This document shows, piece by piece, positions 17,751 through 26,916 of a DNA stretch of 58,502 nucleotides. A program made the position numbers and the translations under genes. Origin of the DNA: Clostridium sp. LS. Lineage in GTDB: Bacteria; Bacillota; Clostridia; Clostridiales; Clostridiaceae. How positions within the stretch are numbered: position 1 is the first letter of the stretch; every line of letters starts with the position of its first letter. A model generated the notes under the pieces. The model saw nothing but the letters and a program-made list of their open reading frames with translations. It made no database searches and was not told the DNA's origin. The stretch is taken from contig NZ_AUUU01000100.1 of NCBI RefSeq assembly GCF_002760435.1, positions 1 to 58,502 of the forward strand, read 5' to 3'.

Positions 17751-17906
17751 TTAATAAAAGTTAGTTTTGTTTCCTATGGAGATTTCCTCATCTTTGTTTT
17801 TAAGAATTTTTTCAAGCAATGCTTTATAAATAGGTTTCAAACCTAGAATATCTGTGATTATATAAACAACTATAAAAACAATAGATGAAGAAAGTAAGAG
17901 ATTAAA
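17751..17906 (-). pseudogene. Fragment of a ClC chloride channel gene
   Basis: The minus strand encodes about 50 residues, including IVVYIITDILGLKPIYKALL and EKILKNKDEEISIGNK, ending at TAA. These align one to one with about residues 402-450 of the intact ClC at 36937. Nothing upstream or downstream of the fragment is preserved. A second ClC copy evidently stood next to this DUF421 gene and was lost. Confidence 0.8.
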
Positions 17907-18036
17907 GGCGTAGGTCATAAATCGTAGCTACATAAAATAGATAGTTTTAAATCGGTAATAAATAATTTATAAAATGTTGGGAAAAATAAATTAATATTAG
18001 AGCTACATTAATACAATAAGAAAGAGGTAATATTAT

Positions 18037-20382
18037 TTGCGCGATGTAAATGGAATCGGGGTAAGCATACCCAGAAAAGAAGCTTTTGATAAAGTTACAG
18101 GAACAGCAAAATATACTGATGATATCATTAGTCCGGGTATATTGCATGCTAAAATGCTTACAAGTCGTTATGCACATGCAAAAATTAAGTCAATAGATAT
18201 ATCTGAAGCAGAGAATTCATCGGGAGTAAAAGCAGTTATAACAGGAGACTATTTTCCTAGGCTTTGTGGAACAGTAATTGAAGATAGACCTCCAATAGCA
18301 AGAGATAAAGTACGTTATTATGGGGAGCCTGTTGCGGTTGTTGTAGCGAATACCGAGCAGGAAGCTATGAAAGCTGTAAAGTTAATAAAGGTAGAATATG
18401 AGCCTTTGCCTGTTATCAATTCAATAAGTGATGCTTTAAAAGCAAATGCAACTCTAGTACATGAAGATTTAAATAATTATACTCATGCAGTACATGATGT
18501 ATATCCAGAGGAAAACTCTAATATCTCAGACAGAATTAAGATCAGAAAAGGTGATGCTACAAAAGGGTGGGAAGAAAGTGAAGTCGTAGTATATGGTAAT
18601 TTTTCGCTTCCCCAGTCAGATCATATTGCTATGGAAACTCGAAATGCTAAGGCACAAATACTACCCGATGGCAGAGTGATAATTTATACTTCTTCGCAAG
18701 GTCCATATTCAGTTAAGAAGCTTTTAAGTAAATATTACAATATACCAGAAGGAAATATAATTGTTAAAGTACCCTTTGTAGGTGGAGGATTTGGTGGCAA
18801 GGCACCTATGCAATTAGAAATTATTGCATATCTAGCATCTAAAGCAGTTAATGGGAAAATGGTTAGAATAGCAAATTCAAGAGAAGAGGATATTAAAACT
18901 TCACCATGTAAAATAGGAGTTGAAGCAAATTTAAAAATAGGTGCGACAAAAGATGGAATTATAAAAGTGCTTGAAGCAAATTATTTGGTAGATGGAGGAG
19001 CTTATGCAGATATAGGACCGCGTATGGCTAAAGCAATGGCTGTAGATTGTTCTGGACCATATAACATTGAAAATATATGGTGTGATTCCATATGTGTTTA
19101 TACCAATCACACTTATACGACATCCTATCGCGGATTTGGCCACACAGCGTATACCTTCTGCTTGGAGAGAATGTTAGATAAATTAGCAGATAAAATCGGT
19201 ATTGACCCTTTAGAATTAAGGACTAGAAACGCTATAAAGCCAGGTCAATATACACCTACACAGGTAAAAACAACATTAAGTAATATAGGAAATTTTTCTG
19301 GCTGTATAACAAAACTAAAAGAATTAGCTAATTGGGATGAAGGGGTAGTAATAAAAAGTGAAAATGGCATGATAAGAGCAAAAGGAATAGGTTGTTTCTG
19401 GAAAACGTCCGATTCACCTACTAATGCTGTTTCTGGAGTTTTTCTAACTTTTAATAGTGATGGAAGTATAAATATAAATAGTGGTGCAGTTGAAATTGGG
19501 CCAGGAATGAAGACTACTCTAGCTCAAATACTTGCTGAAAAACTGAAGATGGATGTAGGCAGAATTCATGTAATGATGGGAGTAGATACTCAAGTTTCAC
19601 CGGAACATTGGAAGACTGTTGCAAGTATGACAACCTTTATGGCAGGAAGAGCAGTTCTAAGGGCCGCTGAAGATTTAATAAAGCAATTAAAAAGCTTAGC
19701 TGCTGATATCATGAAATCTCCACCAGAAGATTTAGAGGTTGAAAATGAAAAAGTTTATCTAAAGCAAGACCCTGAAATGTATGTAGCATTTAAGGATTTA
19801 GCTAGAGGTCATAAAGAAGCAAATGGTCTTGCGATTGAAGGTCAAATACTTGGGCGTGGAAGTTATATAATGAATCATATTACTAATTTGGATAAGGATA
19901 GTGGGAAAGGAAAGCCAGGTCCAGCATGGACTGTAGGTGCGCAGGCTGTTGAGATTGAATATGATCCATCTATGTTTACTTATAGACTTTTAAAGGCGAT
20001 TACAGTTATAGATGCAGGTAAAGTGATTAATCCCAAAACCTCAAGGGGCTTGGTAATGGGTGGAATAAATATGGGATTTGGCTTAGCTACAAGGGAGGCA
20101 TTCACATATAGTAATGATGGTATACTTCAAACAACTACTCTGCGAACATATAAACCTATGAGATTTGGTGAAAATCCAGAGTACATAATTGATTTCATTG
20201 AAACTCCTCAAGTTGATGCACCTTTTGGAGCCCGTGGATTTGCCGAACATGGCATAATAGCAATTCCAGCTGCATTTGCCAATGCAATATCACATGCGGC
20301 TGAATATGAATTTAATAATCTGCCGATTACACCTGAGGTGATTTGGAAGGCCAAGACAGGAGGAAAATATGATACCCTTTGA
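18037..20382 (+). CDS. Xanthine dehydrogenase-family molybdopterin-binding subunit
   Basis: 781 residues from a TTG after AAGAGGTAAT, beginning with the expected IPRKEAFDKVTGTAKYTDD. Cofactor-contact motifs: GGGFGGKAPMQ (about 250), SYRGFGHTAYTFCLE (about 362) and, near the end, FGARGFAEHG with the Glu that acts as base in the family. It binds the molybdenum pyranopterin and hydroxylates an N-heterocycle or aldehyde. The substrate (xanthine, purine, nicotinate or other) cannot be read. It overlaps the FAD subunit gene by 14 bp and forms a complex with the products at 20369 and 21204. Confidence 0.9.
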   Translation: MRDVNGIGVSIPRKEAFDKVTGTAKYTDDIISPGILHAKMLTSRYAHAKIKSIDISEAENSSGVKAVITGDYFPRLCGTVIEDRPPIARDKVRYYGEPVAVVVANTEQEAMKAVKLIKVEYEPLPVINSISDALKANATLVHEDLNNYTHAVHDVYPEENSNISDRIKIRKGDATKGWEESEVVVYGNFSLPQSDHIAMETRNAKAQILPDGRVIIYTSSQGPYSVKKLLSKYYNIPEGNIIVKVPFVGGGFGGKAPMQLEIIAYLASKAVNGKMVRIANSREEDIKTSPCKIGVEANLKIGATKDGIIKVLEANYLVDGGAYADIGPRMAKAMAVDCSGPYNIENIWCDSICVYTNHTYTTSYRGFGHTAYTFCLERMLDKLADKIGIDPLELRTRNAIKPGQYTPTQVKTTLSNIGNFSGCITKLKELANWDEGVVIKSENGMIRAKGIGCFWKTSDSPTNAVSGVFLTFNSDGSININSGAVEIGPGMKTTLAQILAEKLKMDVGRIHVMMGVDTQVSPEHWKTVASMTTFMAGRAVLRAAEDLIKQLKSLAADIMKSPPEDLEVENEKVYLKQDPEMYVAFKDLARGHKEANGLAIEGQILGRGSYIMNHITNLDKDSGKGKPGPAWTVGAQAVEIEYDPSMFTYRLLKAITVIDAGKVINPKTSRGLVMGGINMGFGLATREAFTYSNDGILQTTTLRTYKPMRFGENPEYIIDFIETPQVDAPFGARGFAEHGIIAIPAAFANAISHAAEYEFNNLPITPEVIWKAKTGGKYDTL

Positions 20383-21199
20383 TTTTGAATATTATAAACC
20401 TGAAACAATTGAAGAAGCGGTTCAAATACATGCCGAGTTAAATAAAAATGGAAAGAAGCCTTTGTTCTATGGTGGTGGATCTGAAATAATAAGTATGTCA
20501 AGGGCTCATAATATATATACAGAAGGTGTAATTGATATAAAAGGAATTCCTGAATGTAATTTTCAAGAAATAAAGGACAATAAGCTAATTATTGGCTCGG
20601 CTGTTACACTTACACAAATTGCCGAAGCAAATTTATTTCCCTTATTAGGATTAACGGTACAAAGAATTGCTGATCATACAATGCAAGATAAAATAACTCT
20701 TGGAGGAAATATTGCAGGAACAATTATATATAGAGAAGCCGTACTTCCTCTTTTAATAGCTAATAGTGAGATAGTTATAGCAAATTTAGGTGGAAGAAAG
20801 CAAGTTCAATTTAAAGATGTATTTGATAAGAGAATAAGACTTAATTATGGAGAATTAATAGTAAAGGTAATTATAGATGAGAAATATCTTTCTTTGCCAT
20901 ATCTGCATGTTAAAAGAACAAAGAGTGATAAAATTGACTATCCATTAATTACTCTTACAGCACTTAAGGATAATGATAATATAAATATAGCTTTTAGTGG
21001 ATTATGTAATTTTCCTTTTAGGTCGTCTGAAATTGAAGAACATTTAAATGATTCAAAGTTATCTAATAATGAAAAAGTTAATAGGGTAGTAGCTAGTATG
21101 CCAGACTTAATATTAAATGATTTATCTGGAGGTAGTGATTTTAGAAAATTTATGTTACAAAAAATGCTCATAGAAGTGTTAGAGAAAATGGAGGGGTGA
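20369..21199 (+). CDS. Xanthine dehydrogenase-family FAD-binding subunit
   Basis: 276 residues. The FAD loops appear as FYGGGSEIISMS (about 31) and TLGGNIAGTIIYREAVLPLL (about 108). The C-terminal half is the CO-dehydrogenase flavoprotein C-domain. GGGSEI replaces the more usual GGTDL, so some change at the isoalloxazine pocket is possible. The start AGGAGGAAAATATG lies inside the previous gene, showing translational coupling. Confidence 0.88.
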   Translation: MIPFDFEYYKPETIEEAVQIHAELNKNGKKPLFYGGGSEIISMSRAHNIYTEGVIDIKGIPECNFQEIKDNKLIIGSAVTLTQIAEANLFPLLGLTVQRIADHTMQDKITLGGNIAGTIIYREAVLPLLIANSEIVIANLGGRKQVQFKDVFDKRIRLNYGELIVKVIIDEKYLSLPYLHVKRTKSDKIDYPLITLTALKDNDNINIAFSGLCNFPFRSSEIEEHLNDSKLSNNEKVNRVVASMPDLILNDLSGGSDFRKFMLQKMLIEVLEKMEG

Positions 21200-21203
21200 A
21201 TGA

Positions 21204-21674
21204 ATGCTGAAGATTATTAACAAAACAATAATAACCCTAAATGTTAATGGAGAAAATAAAGAAGTTGCTGCAAAACCTTCAGATATTTTACTAAATACTC
21301 TTCGGAATGAATTAGGACTTACAGGTGCTAAACCAGGTTGTGAAAATGGAGATTGTGGTGCATGTACTGTTATTGTTGATGGATGGCCTATAAAGTCCTG
21401 CTTAATGCTTACTGTCGAAGCTATAGGAAAAAAAATAATTACTGTTGAAGGCTTGGAGAATGCACCAATACAAAAAGCCTTTGTGGAAAATTGGGGATTT
21501 CAATGTGGATATTGTACTTCAGGTTTTTTAATGGTTTGTCATGCATTATCTGGTATACATCCTGATGCAAATGATCACGTAATAGAACAATGGCTGCAAG
21601 CTAATCTTTGTAGATGTACCGGTTATGAGGAAATAAAGAATGCAATAAAATCTATTATGGATGGTAGCATCTAA
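21204..21674 (+). CDS. Xanthine dehydrogenase-family [2Fe-2S] subunit
   Basis: 156 residues with both clusters: the plant-type site CENGDCGACT plus a later Cys (about 46-70), and the helical-domain site CGYCTSGF with CRCTGYEEI (about 107-145). It passes electrons from the molybdenum centre to FAD. The gene starts 4 bp after the FAD subunit and completes the three-gene operon, which is stopped by a hairpin at 21720. Confidence 0.92.
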   Translation: MLKIINKTIITLNVNGENKEVAAKPSDILLNTLRNELGLTGAKPGCENGDCGACTVIVDGWPIKSCLMLTVEAIGKKIITVEGLENAPIQKAFVENWGFQCGYCTSGFLMVCHALSGIHPDANDHVIEQWLQANLCRCTGYEEIKNAIKSIMDGSI

Positions 21675-21719
21675 TAGTTAAAAAAGTAATTTATAACTTT
21701 AAAATTCAAATAATACAAG

Positions 21720-21756
21720 AAGGAAGTTTTCTCTCGATTAAACTTCCTTTATTTTA
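21720..21756. terminator. Terminator after the molybdenum hydroxylase operon
   Basis: AAGGAAGTTT and AAACTTCCTT form a perfect 10-bp stem followed by TATTTTAAT. It also faces the end of the convergent FUSC-like gene. Confidence 0.85.
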
Positions 21757-21813
21757 ATATAATAAAATTTATGATTATACATTAAGGAAGAGAAGTGTAC
21801 TTTTCTTCAAGCT

Positions 21814-22647
21814 TTATTTAATATCGTTAATTATATTATCCACTTTATTCATTTCATTAAAAAATATATCTTTATGTAGATTGATAACAATATTAAGATT
21901 ATTTGTATCTAATTTAGTATTATAACTAGAATTCTTATATTCATTTGAATTAATATAATTTATTATTTTAATTTGTTCGAAAATAATAGAAAGAGTAGAA
22001 ACCATATTATCTAATTTAGTTTTAGTACATGAGAATTTTGGATTAATATTAACTTCTTCAGTATATATTCTAAGCTTTTCTTTAATATTACTTATTTCAA
22101 GTTCAATCTTATCTAATTCGTTGTTACTTTCTAAAAAATCTTTAGACGTTGCAATAAATAGCAATTTTTCTTGTATATTCTTAGCTTGATTTTTTATTAG
22201 TTTTGTAATATCAGGATTAAAGACATAATTGTTTACAAGGGTAGTAATGGAAATGCCAATAAAAGTATCCAAAAGCCTATGAATACTATATGTAACAGCT
22301 GACTCTTTCACACCGGCTATGATTGCCACAAATACAAGACAAGCAATGGAAGTAGTGCTATCCCATTTGAGATAATTACACACATAAATAATTATTATAA
22401 CTCCTATACCAACTAGAAATACATTCTGAGGCTGAATAGTAACAAGTATACTACCAATGATTGCTCCAATAGTAGTACCAATTACTCTATTTATTCCAAA
22501 TTTAATCGTTTCTCCAAAGAAAGTAGATATTGGCATTACAGCAGGCAATAAAACAAAAAAAGGAAATTTTAGATTTAGTAGATTTGATACCAGCATACAT
22601 AAAGCAGCGGCAATGCCTGCTCTAACTGCTTTTTTTATTAGATCCAT
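21814..22647 (-). CDS. FUSC/aromatic-acid-exporter-like membrane protein
   Basis: 277 residues. The N-terminal half carries about five to six hydrophobic segments with the FUSC-like RVIGTTIGAIIGSILVT and HRLLDTFIGISITTLVN. The C-terminal half (about 150-278) is helical and charged, likely a cytoplasmic coiled region. Start: AAGAAGGTGAATTG precedes ATG at 22647, and the TTG just before it is less likely. The transported compound is unknown; a role in exporting aromatic acids is family-based only. Confidence 0.75.
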   Translation of the reverse strand: MDLIKKAVRAGIAAALCMLVSNLLNLKFPFFVLLPAVMPISTFFGETIKFGINRVIGTTIGAIIGSILVTIQPQNVFLVGIGVIIIIYVCNYLKWDSTTSIACLVFVAIIAGVKESAVTYSIHRLLDTFIGISITTLVNNYVFNPDITKLIKNQAKNIQEKLLFIATSKDFLESNNELDKIELEISNIKEKLRIYTEEVNINPKFSCTKTKLDNMVSTLSIIFEQIKIINYINSNEYKNSSYNTKLDTNNLNIVINLHKDIFFNEMNKVDNIINDIK

Positions 22648-22717
22648 CAATTCACCTTCTTAAATATATTAGGTATTTTATATTAAAAAGTTATTTCTCA
22701 TAAAATGATGAAGAGAT

Positions 22718-22924
22718 CTAACTTTTGCTAATAACCATATAATCTCCACAAGTAAGCTGAACAACCTCTGCTTTTAGTGCAAAAGCGATATCCTCTGTTA
22801 ATTGCTTTTGCTCTACAGGACTATTCGCAACTAAAATAAGGGGATTACCATTTTGTGCTCTATCTTTACTTAAAGATATATATGCCACTATTTCGTAACC
22901 AGTATTATAAGAGTCTGCACCCAT
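22718..22924 (-). CDS. Capping-complex-like subunit for a YIEGIA protein
   Basis: 68 residues, one small alpha/beta domain: YEIVAYISLSKDRAQNGNPL, then the EVVQLTCGDYMVI end. I recognise this as the small partner encoded beside YIEGIA membrane proteins in spore-forming Firmicutes. The partner just upstream (22929-23167) is only a remnant here, so the subunit may be orphaned. RBS AAAGGAT is placed correctly. Confidence 0.65.
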   Translation of the reverse strand: MGADSYNTGYEIVAYISLSKDRAQNGNPLILVANSPVEQKQLTEDIAFALKAEVVQLTCGDYMVISKS

Positions 22925-22928
22925 AGTA

Positions 22929-23167
22929 TCAATCCTTTCTTTTGTTATTAGCTTTCATCAAATTCGAACTCTTTTTTATGCTCTCTAAAAGAGTAGTCTT
23001 TTTTATAGTTTCAAGGAAGGCTCCTTCATCATGAATAATTGGTACCATTACCACAGCAATTCTACCAGTTTCATAGTCACGTTTAGTATAGTGATATCTT
23101 TTAACTCCTAATGCCCTACAAACTTCAAATATTATAGCTTGAGTTTGTCCATGATGATCAAGTATTC
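22929..23167 (-). pseudogene. C-terminal remnant of a YIEGIA-family membrane protein
   Basis: The open minus frame reads DHHGQTQAIIFEVCRALGVK, then RYHYTKRDYETGRIAVVMVP, and ends ANNKRKD before TGA. It has no start codon and is closed upstream by a stop. The usual long hydrophobic N-terminal part of the family is absent. It is placed exactly where the partner of the capping subunit at 22718 should be. Confidence 0.6.
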
Positions 23168-23327
23168 AAGAATTTTCATTTAGCTAAAGCATATCAATAT
23201 TGATAATATTCGTAATAAGGATAAAATTTATACATTTTATCTAGACTTTTATGATATTGAAGATAAGAAAACATATAAATATATTTATAGAAATATACTA
23301 TATAGATATATGAGATGGAGGAGTTAA

Positions 23328-23996
23328 ATGGTAAATAAACTAAGAACAACTTGTAAATCATCACATAAAATTCTAAGCAACTTAAGTACTATTGTATTTT
23401 GGGGATCTTTATGGGGGATAATTGAAGTGACATTAGGGTATCTGTTACATAAGATAAATTTTAGTTTTGGTTGGTGTATATGGTTCCCACTTGCTTTTTA
23501 TTTTATGGATAAAATTTACAGAAAAACGGGGAAAGTCCAATATATTTTGTATGGTGCAATTGTTACGTCGGCTATTAAATTAACTAATTTATTTATTGAA
23601 GTAAGAATAGATAAAGTAATCAATCCAGCAATTTCTATACTTTTTGAAGCAATTGCATTGCTAGTTATTTATAAAGTAATTGAGAAAAAGAATAAGAAGA
23701 TAGGAATTATTGAAATATTAATAGTAAATGTTTTTTGGAGATGCTTATATTCTATCTATATTTTTATTATGCCAAGCAGCTTTTTAGCCATTTCACCTTT
23801 GGCGGGATTAGATTCATTTTTGAGGTTTATATTATTGGAGAGTAGTGTAAATGCAATTTTTATTATGACATATATATTATTTAGAGATAAAACTATAAGA
23901 AAATTTTCAATAAGTAATAGAAAAGAGTTAAATGTAAGCCCAATTCAATCATTTTTAATGTGTTTATTTGCTATTTTGGTTCAAATAATTGTATGA
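23328..23996 (+). CDS. Integral membrane protein linked to molybdenum-hydroxylase genes
   Basis: 222 residues with about six hydrophobic segments and conserved-looking charged positions (GSLWGIIEVTLGYLLH near the start). I do not recognise a named family; it resembles ECF-type substrate-binding membrane proteins in size and layout. Its stop overlaps the NTPase start (ATGA), and a MocA-like gene follows, so it probably belongs to molybdenum enzyme supply or maturation. Confidence 0.55.
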   Translation: MVNKLRTTCKSSHKILSNLSTIVFWGSLWGIIEVTLGYLLHKINFSFGWCIWFPLAFYFMDKIYRKTGKVQYILYGAIVTSAIKLTNLFIEVRIDKVINPAISILFEAIALLVIYKVIEKKNKKIGIIEILIVNVFWRCLYSIYIFIMPSSFLAISPLAGLDSFLRFILLESSVNAIFIMTYILFRDKTIRKFSISNRKELNVSPIQSFLMCLFAILVQIIV

Positions 23997-24484
23997 TAAG
24001 TATTATTACCGGAAGTGTTAATTCAGGAAAGACTAGTATGCTTATTGATATATTCAGAAAACTTGGAAAAGGTGATGGATTCTTTAATAGAAAGATATAT
24101 ATTGATGCGCATTATGTTGGACAAGAAGTTGTCAGAATGCAAAATGGAGAAAGTAAAATGTGGTCTACAAGAATATATCAAAATGATAATTGGAATGAAG
24201 TCTTCAAATATGAAAAATATAGTTTTTCAAGAAATGGGCTTGAATTTGCAGAAAGTATAATAGAATCCATTATTAACTCAAGTATAAATCCAATTTATAT
24301 TGATGAAATTGGACCATTAGAACTTCAGGGAATGGGATTTGATAAATTATTTAAGAAATGTTTAGGGACAAAAAAAGAAATTTATGTAGTGATTAGAAAT
24401 ACTTGTGTCAATAGTGTTATTGAAAGATATAATATTAAGATGCACAAGATAATAGAAGCAAAACCTCCGAGTAAGATACAATAA
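23993..24484 (+). CDS. THEP1-type nucleoside triphosphatase
   Basis: 163 residues. Walker A is ITGSVNSGKTS at the N-terminus, and the Walker B-like segment is IYIDEIGPLEL (about 97-107), both typical of the THEP1/NTPase family. The ATG at 23993 overlaps the previous stop, and an earlier in-frame ATG at 23960 would run deep into that gene. Cytoplasmic; the natural nucleotide is unknown. Pairing with the membrane protein and MocA-like enzyme suggests a role in making or loading a molybdenum cofactor. Confidence 0.8.
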   Translation: MISIITGSVNSGKTSMLIDIFRKLGKGDGFFNRKIYIDAHYVGQEVVRMQNGESKMWSTRIYQNDNWNEVFKYEKYSFSRNGLEFAESIIESIINSSINPIYIDEIGPLELQGMGFDKLFKKCLGTKKEIYVVIRNTCVNSVIERYNIKMHKIIEAKPPSKIQ

Positions 24485-24521
24485 AAATAAGATCATCCTT
24501 AATTGAATGGTCTTATTTTTA
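24483..24521 (+). terminator. Terminator after the NTPase gene
   Basis: AAAAATAAGATCAT pairs with ATGGTCTTATTTTT with one mismatch and ends in a T-run. Confidence 0.85.
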
Positions 24522-24635
24522 TGGTATTATTTAAATTTCTCAAGTAGGCGTGCATATTTATTATTAATTTAGTCAAAACTAAACTGTTTAAGAATATTTC
24601 TCTTAAAAAATAAAATTTTGTAAGGCGGAATATGT

Positions 24636-25217
24636 ATGTCTATTGATGGAATAGTACTTGCGGCAGGATTATCTAGTAGAATGGAAAAATATAAAATGTC
24701 TCTAAAAATAGGGGACAAAACTGTAATTGAGAGATGTATTGAATCAATGTATGATTTATGTTCTAACATTATAGTTGTTGGAGGATATAATTATAGTGCA
24801 ATTGCAGAACTTTTAAGACCATATGAAAAGGTGAAATTAATATTTAATGAAAATTATATGGAAGGTATGTTTAGTTCTGTAAAGGCAGCATTAACACAAG
24901 TTAAAAACGAAAAATTTTTTTTGATACCGGGAGATTATCCAGTGATAAAAAAAGATACTTATAAACAAATGCTTAAAGCTGAAGGTAACATAATAATTCC
25001 TATATGTATGAGAAAAAAAGGCCACCCAATATTATGTAATAGTAATCTTATTCATAAAATTATAAATGATTTGAATTATAAGTCTTTAAGGGATTTTATA
25101 AATGATAATAGCTTCACATCCGTTGAGGTACACGATGAGGGAATACTTATGGATTTAGATACAATTGAGGATTATGAAAAGATACTTGAATATTATAAAA
25201 GAGTAAATAATTTATAA
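24636..25217 (+). CDS. mocA: MocA-like molybdenum cofactor nucleotidyltransferase
   Basis: 193 residues: the NTP-binding start IVLAAGLSSRMEKYKMSLKI, the metal-binding LIPGDYPVIKK (about 88) and RKKGHPILC (about 130) mark the MobA/MocA family. MocA adds CMP to molybdopterin for xanthine-dehydrogenase-type enzymes, which fits the hydroxylase operon at 18037. A terminator separates it from the NTPase, so it may have its own promoter. CMP rather than GMP specificity is inferred. Confidence 0.8.
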   Translation: MSIDGIVLAAGLSSRMEKYKMSLKIGDKTVIERCIESMYDLCSNIIVVGGYNYSAIAELLRPYEKVKLIFNENYMEGMFSSVKAALTQVKNEKFFLIPGDYPVIKKDTYKQMLKAEGNIIIPICMRKKGHPILCNSNLIHKIINDLNYKSLRDFINDNSFTSVEVHDEGILMDLDTIEDYEKILEYYKRVNNL

Positions 25218-25361
25218 TAAAGTAATAACATATGTTCTAAAGTAATCCAGTACAAGTCATGAATACTACTTTTACTAATATTTTTATAGATTATAATTAA
25301 CAATAGTGGTTAAGATATTACTGCCAAGCAAAATAAATATTATTAAGGGAGGTAGATGCAT

Positions 25362-25571
25362 ATGTCATCAAATAACAGTGGAAGAAACAGAACTTTAATA
25401 CCAGAGGCAAGACAAGGATTAAACAGATTAAAAACAGAAGTTGCTTCAGAAGTAGGTTTAAGTGATTATGAAAACATTGATAAAGGAAACCTTTCTTCAA
25501 GACAAAATGGATATGTTGGTGGAACTATGGTAAAACACATGATAGAAAGCTACGAACAAGGCTTAAAATAA
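25362..25571 (+). CDS. Alpha/beta-type small acid-soluble spore protein
   Basis: 69 residues. The germination-protease site region TEVASEVGL is present, and the C-terminal DNA-binding motif GYVGGTMVKHMIESYE is complete. It coats DNA in the spore core and protects it. The ATG at 25362 is preferred over 25356 because GGGAGGT is spaced for it. The 5' region is near-identical to that of the paralogue at 26497, so both likely share late forespore control. Confidence 0.95.
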   Translation: MSSNNSGRNRTLIPEARQGLNRLKTEVASEVGLSDYENIDKGNLSSRQNGYVGGTMVKHMIESYEQGLK

Positions 25572-25623
25572 TTAGTTCAATGCGTAGCAAATAATTTATT
25601 ATAATAATTAAATGCGTAAATGA

Positions 25624-25672
25624 AGACTAGTAGAATAATGTATTGCAGATACAAGTGTTTTACTAGTTTTTA
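25624..25672 (+). terminator. Probable terminator of the first SASP gene
   Basis: GACTAGTAGAA pairs imperfectly with TTTTACTAGT around a long loop, then TTTTTA. The stem is only about 7 perfect pairs. Confidence 0.5.
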
Positions 25673-25799
25673 TCATGTTCTGTTATTTGAAGAATTTATA
25701 AACATGTGAAAAGTAAATTTCTTCACTAATTGTATAGAAATTAATCATATTTAACCATGTGGAACATTATATCAATTTAAAATGAACAATAATAAATAG

Positions 25800-25840
25800 T
25801 TCCTTCATTTAACAATGTAATAATTTATTAAATGAAGGAA
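25800..25840 (-). terminator. Terminator of the 80-residue spore-associated gene
   Basis: TTCCTTCATTTAA and TTAAATGAAGGAA form a perfect 13-bp stem downstream of the minus-strand gene at 25901. Confidence 0.75.
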
Positions 25841-25900
25841 AAACAGGCCATTTAGCATTTTAATATCTATTTGAAACAAGCTTCAATTTCTGAATCAAAT

Positions 25901-26143
25901 TTATTCTAAACCATTGGAAGAATCAGCAGCGTTTGACATGCTGGATTGCCTTGAAGCATTAACTAGTTCATTATATGCCTTAGCTTTTTCAATATCGCCA
26001 TCGTGACTGTGACCAGAAAAATTAGCGTATGTAGATGAATTTAACATATCAATTTGACCAGAAGTACCAACTTGTTGATTATACTGTCTAGCTTGCTCAA
26101 TATCTGGATCAAAATTTTGAGAGTTTTCATTTTTTAAACTCAT
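25901..26143 (-). CDS. Small spore-associated protein with two internal repeats
   Basis: 80 hydrophilic residues rich in Asn, Gln and Ser and lacking Cys and Trp. A motif occurs twice: DPDIEQARQYNQQV (about 12) and DGDIEKAKAYNELV (about 48). The repeat recalls the layout of Bacillus gamma-type SASPs without clear identity. It lies between two alpha/beta SASP genes and starts after AAAGGAGA. A role as a spore-core storage or coat protein is inferred. Confidence 0.6.
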   Translation of the reverse strand: MSLKNENSQNFDPDIEQARQYNQQVGTSGQIDMLNSSTYANFSGHSHDGDIEKAKAYNELVNASRQSSMSNAADSSNGLE

Positions 26144-26496
26144 AATTATAGTCTCCTTTCATTATTGAAAATCATTATTTAAGTATTTGTGAGTAGTACC
26201 ACTTACCTAACAAATTTAGTTTGTGATAATTTCACGATTTTATAACAGGAAATAAGTATATTTACACTATTGATTTTTATAATTCTCTTCACTAAGATCG
26301 TAGAAAGCTGGGCTTTTACTTAGAGAATTTTATTTGCAAATATCCAAAAAAGAAAAGAAAATAGAAAGTATCTAGGATTACTAAAGATAAGTTAGTTATG
26401 TTACTTTTGTTAATATTTTTGCAGATTATAATTCATGAAAGAGGTTAATATATTACTGCCAAACAAAATTTATTGAATTAAGGGAGGTAGATTATT

Positions 26497-26697
26497 ATGT
26501 CATCAAATAATAATAGAGCTTTAGTACCAGAGGCAAAACAGGGATTAAACAAATTAAAAACTGAAGTTGCTTCAGAAATTGGATTAAAGGATTATGAACA
26601 TATTGACAAAGGAAACCTTACCTCAAGACAAAATGGATATGTTGGCGGATTCATGGTGAAACACATGATAGAAGAATACGAACAAGGCCTTGAATAA
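26497..26697 (+). CDS. Alpha/beta-type small acid-soluble spore protein
   Basis: 66 residues, about 80 percent identical by eye to the SASP at 25362. It keeps the protease site region TEVASEIGL and the GYVGGFMVKHMIEEYEQG motif. The segment from about 26405 to the start (including ATTACTGCCAA and AAGGGAGGTAGAT) repeats that of the other copy, a sign of local duplication with its promoter. Confidence 0.95.
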   Translation: MSSNNNRALVPEAKQGLNKLKTEVASEIGLKDYEHIDKGNLTSRQNGYVGGFMVKHMIEEYEQGLE

Positions 26698-26758
26698 GTA
26701 AAAGGCCAAAAAAGTAGAAATTTCTCCACAAGCCTGACTTCTACCCTCGGTTAAAAAA

Positions 26759-26804
26759 GGCTGGCAGAGCAACGTATTATTATGTTTGCTCTGCTGGCTT
26801 TTTT
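26759..26804 (+). terminator. Terminator of the second SASP gene
   Basis: GGCTGGCAGAGCAA pairs with TTGCTCTGCTGGCT (one bulge) and ends in a T-run. Confidence 0.85.
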
Positions 26805-26916
26805 ATATGGTTTTGTCTATCAGTGTAAATTCTATTATATTAAAAAATATTATGCTCTAGTTATAAGCGTATAAAAAAATAAAAACTCCAAAAAATAAAA
26901 TTGGAGGTGTTTTATA

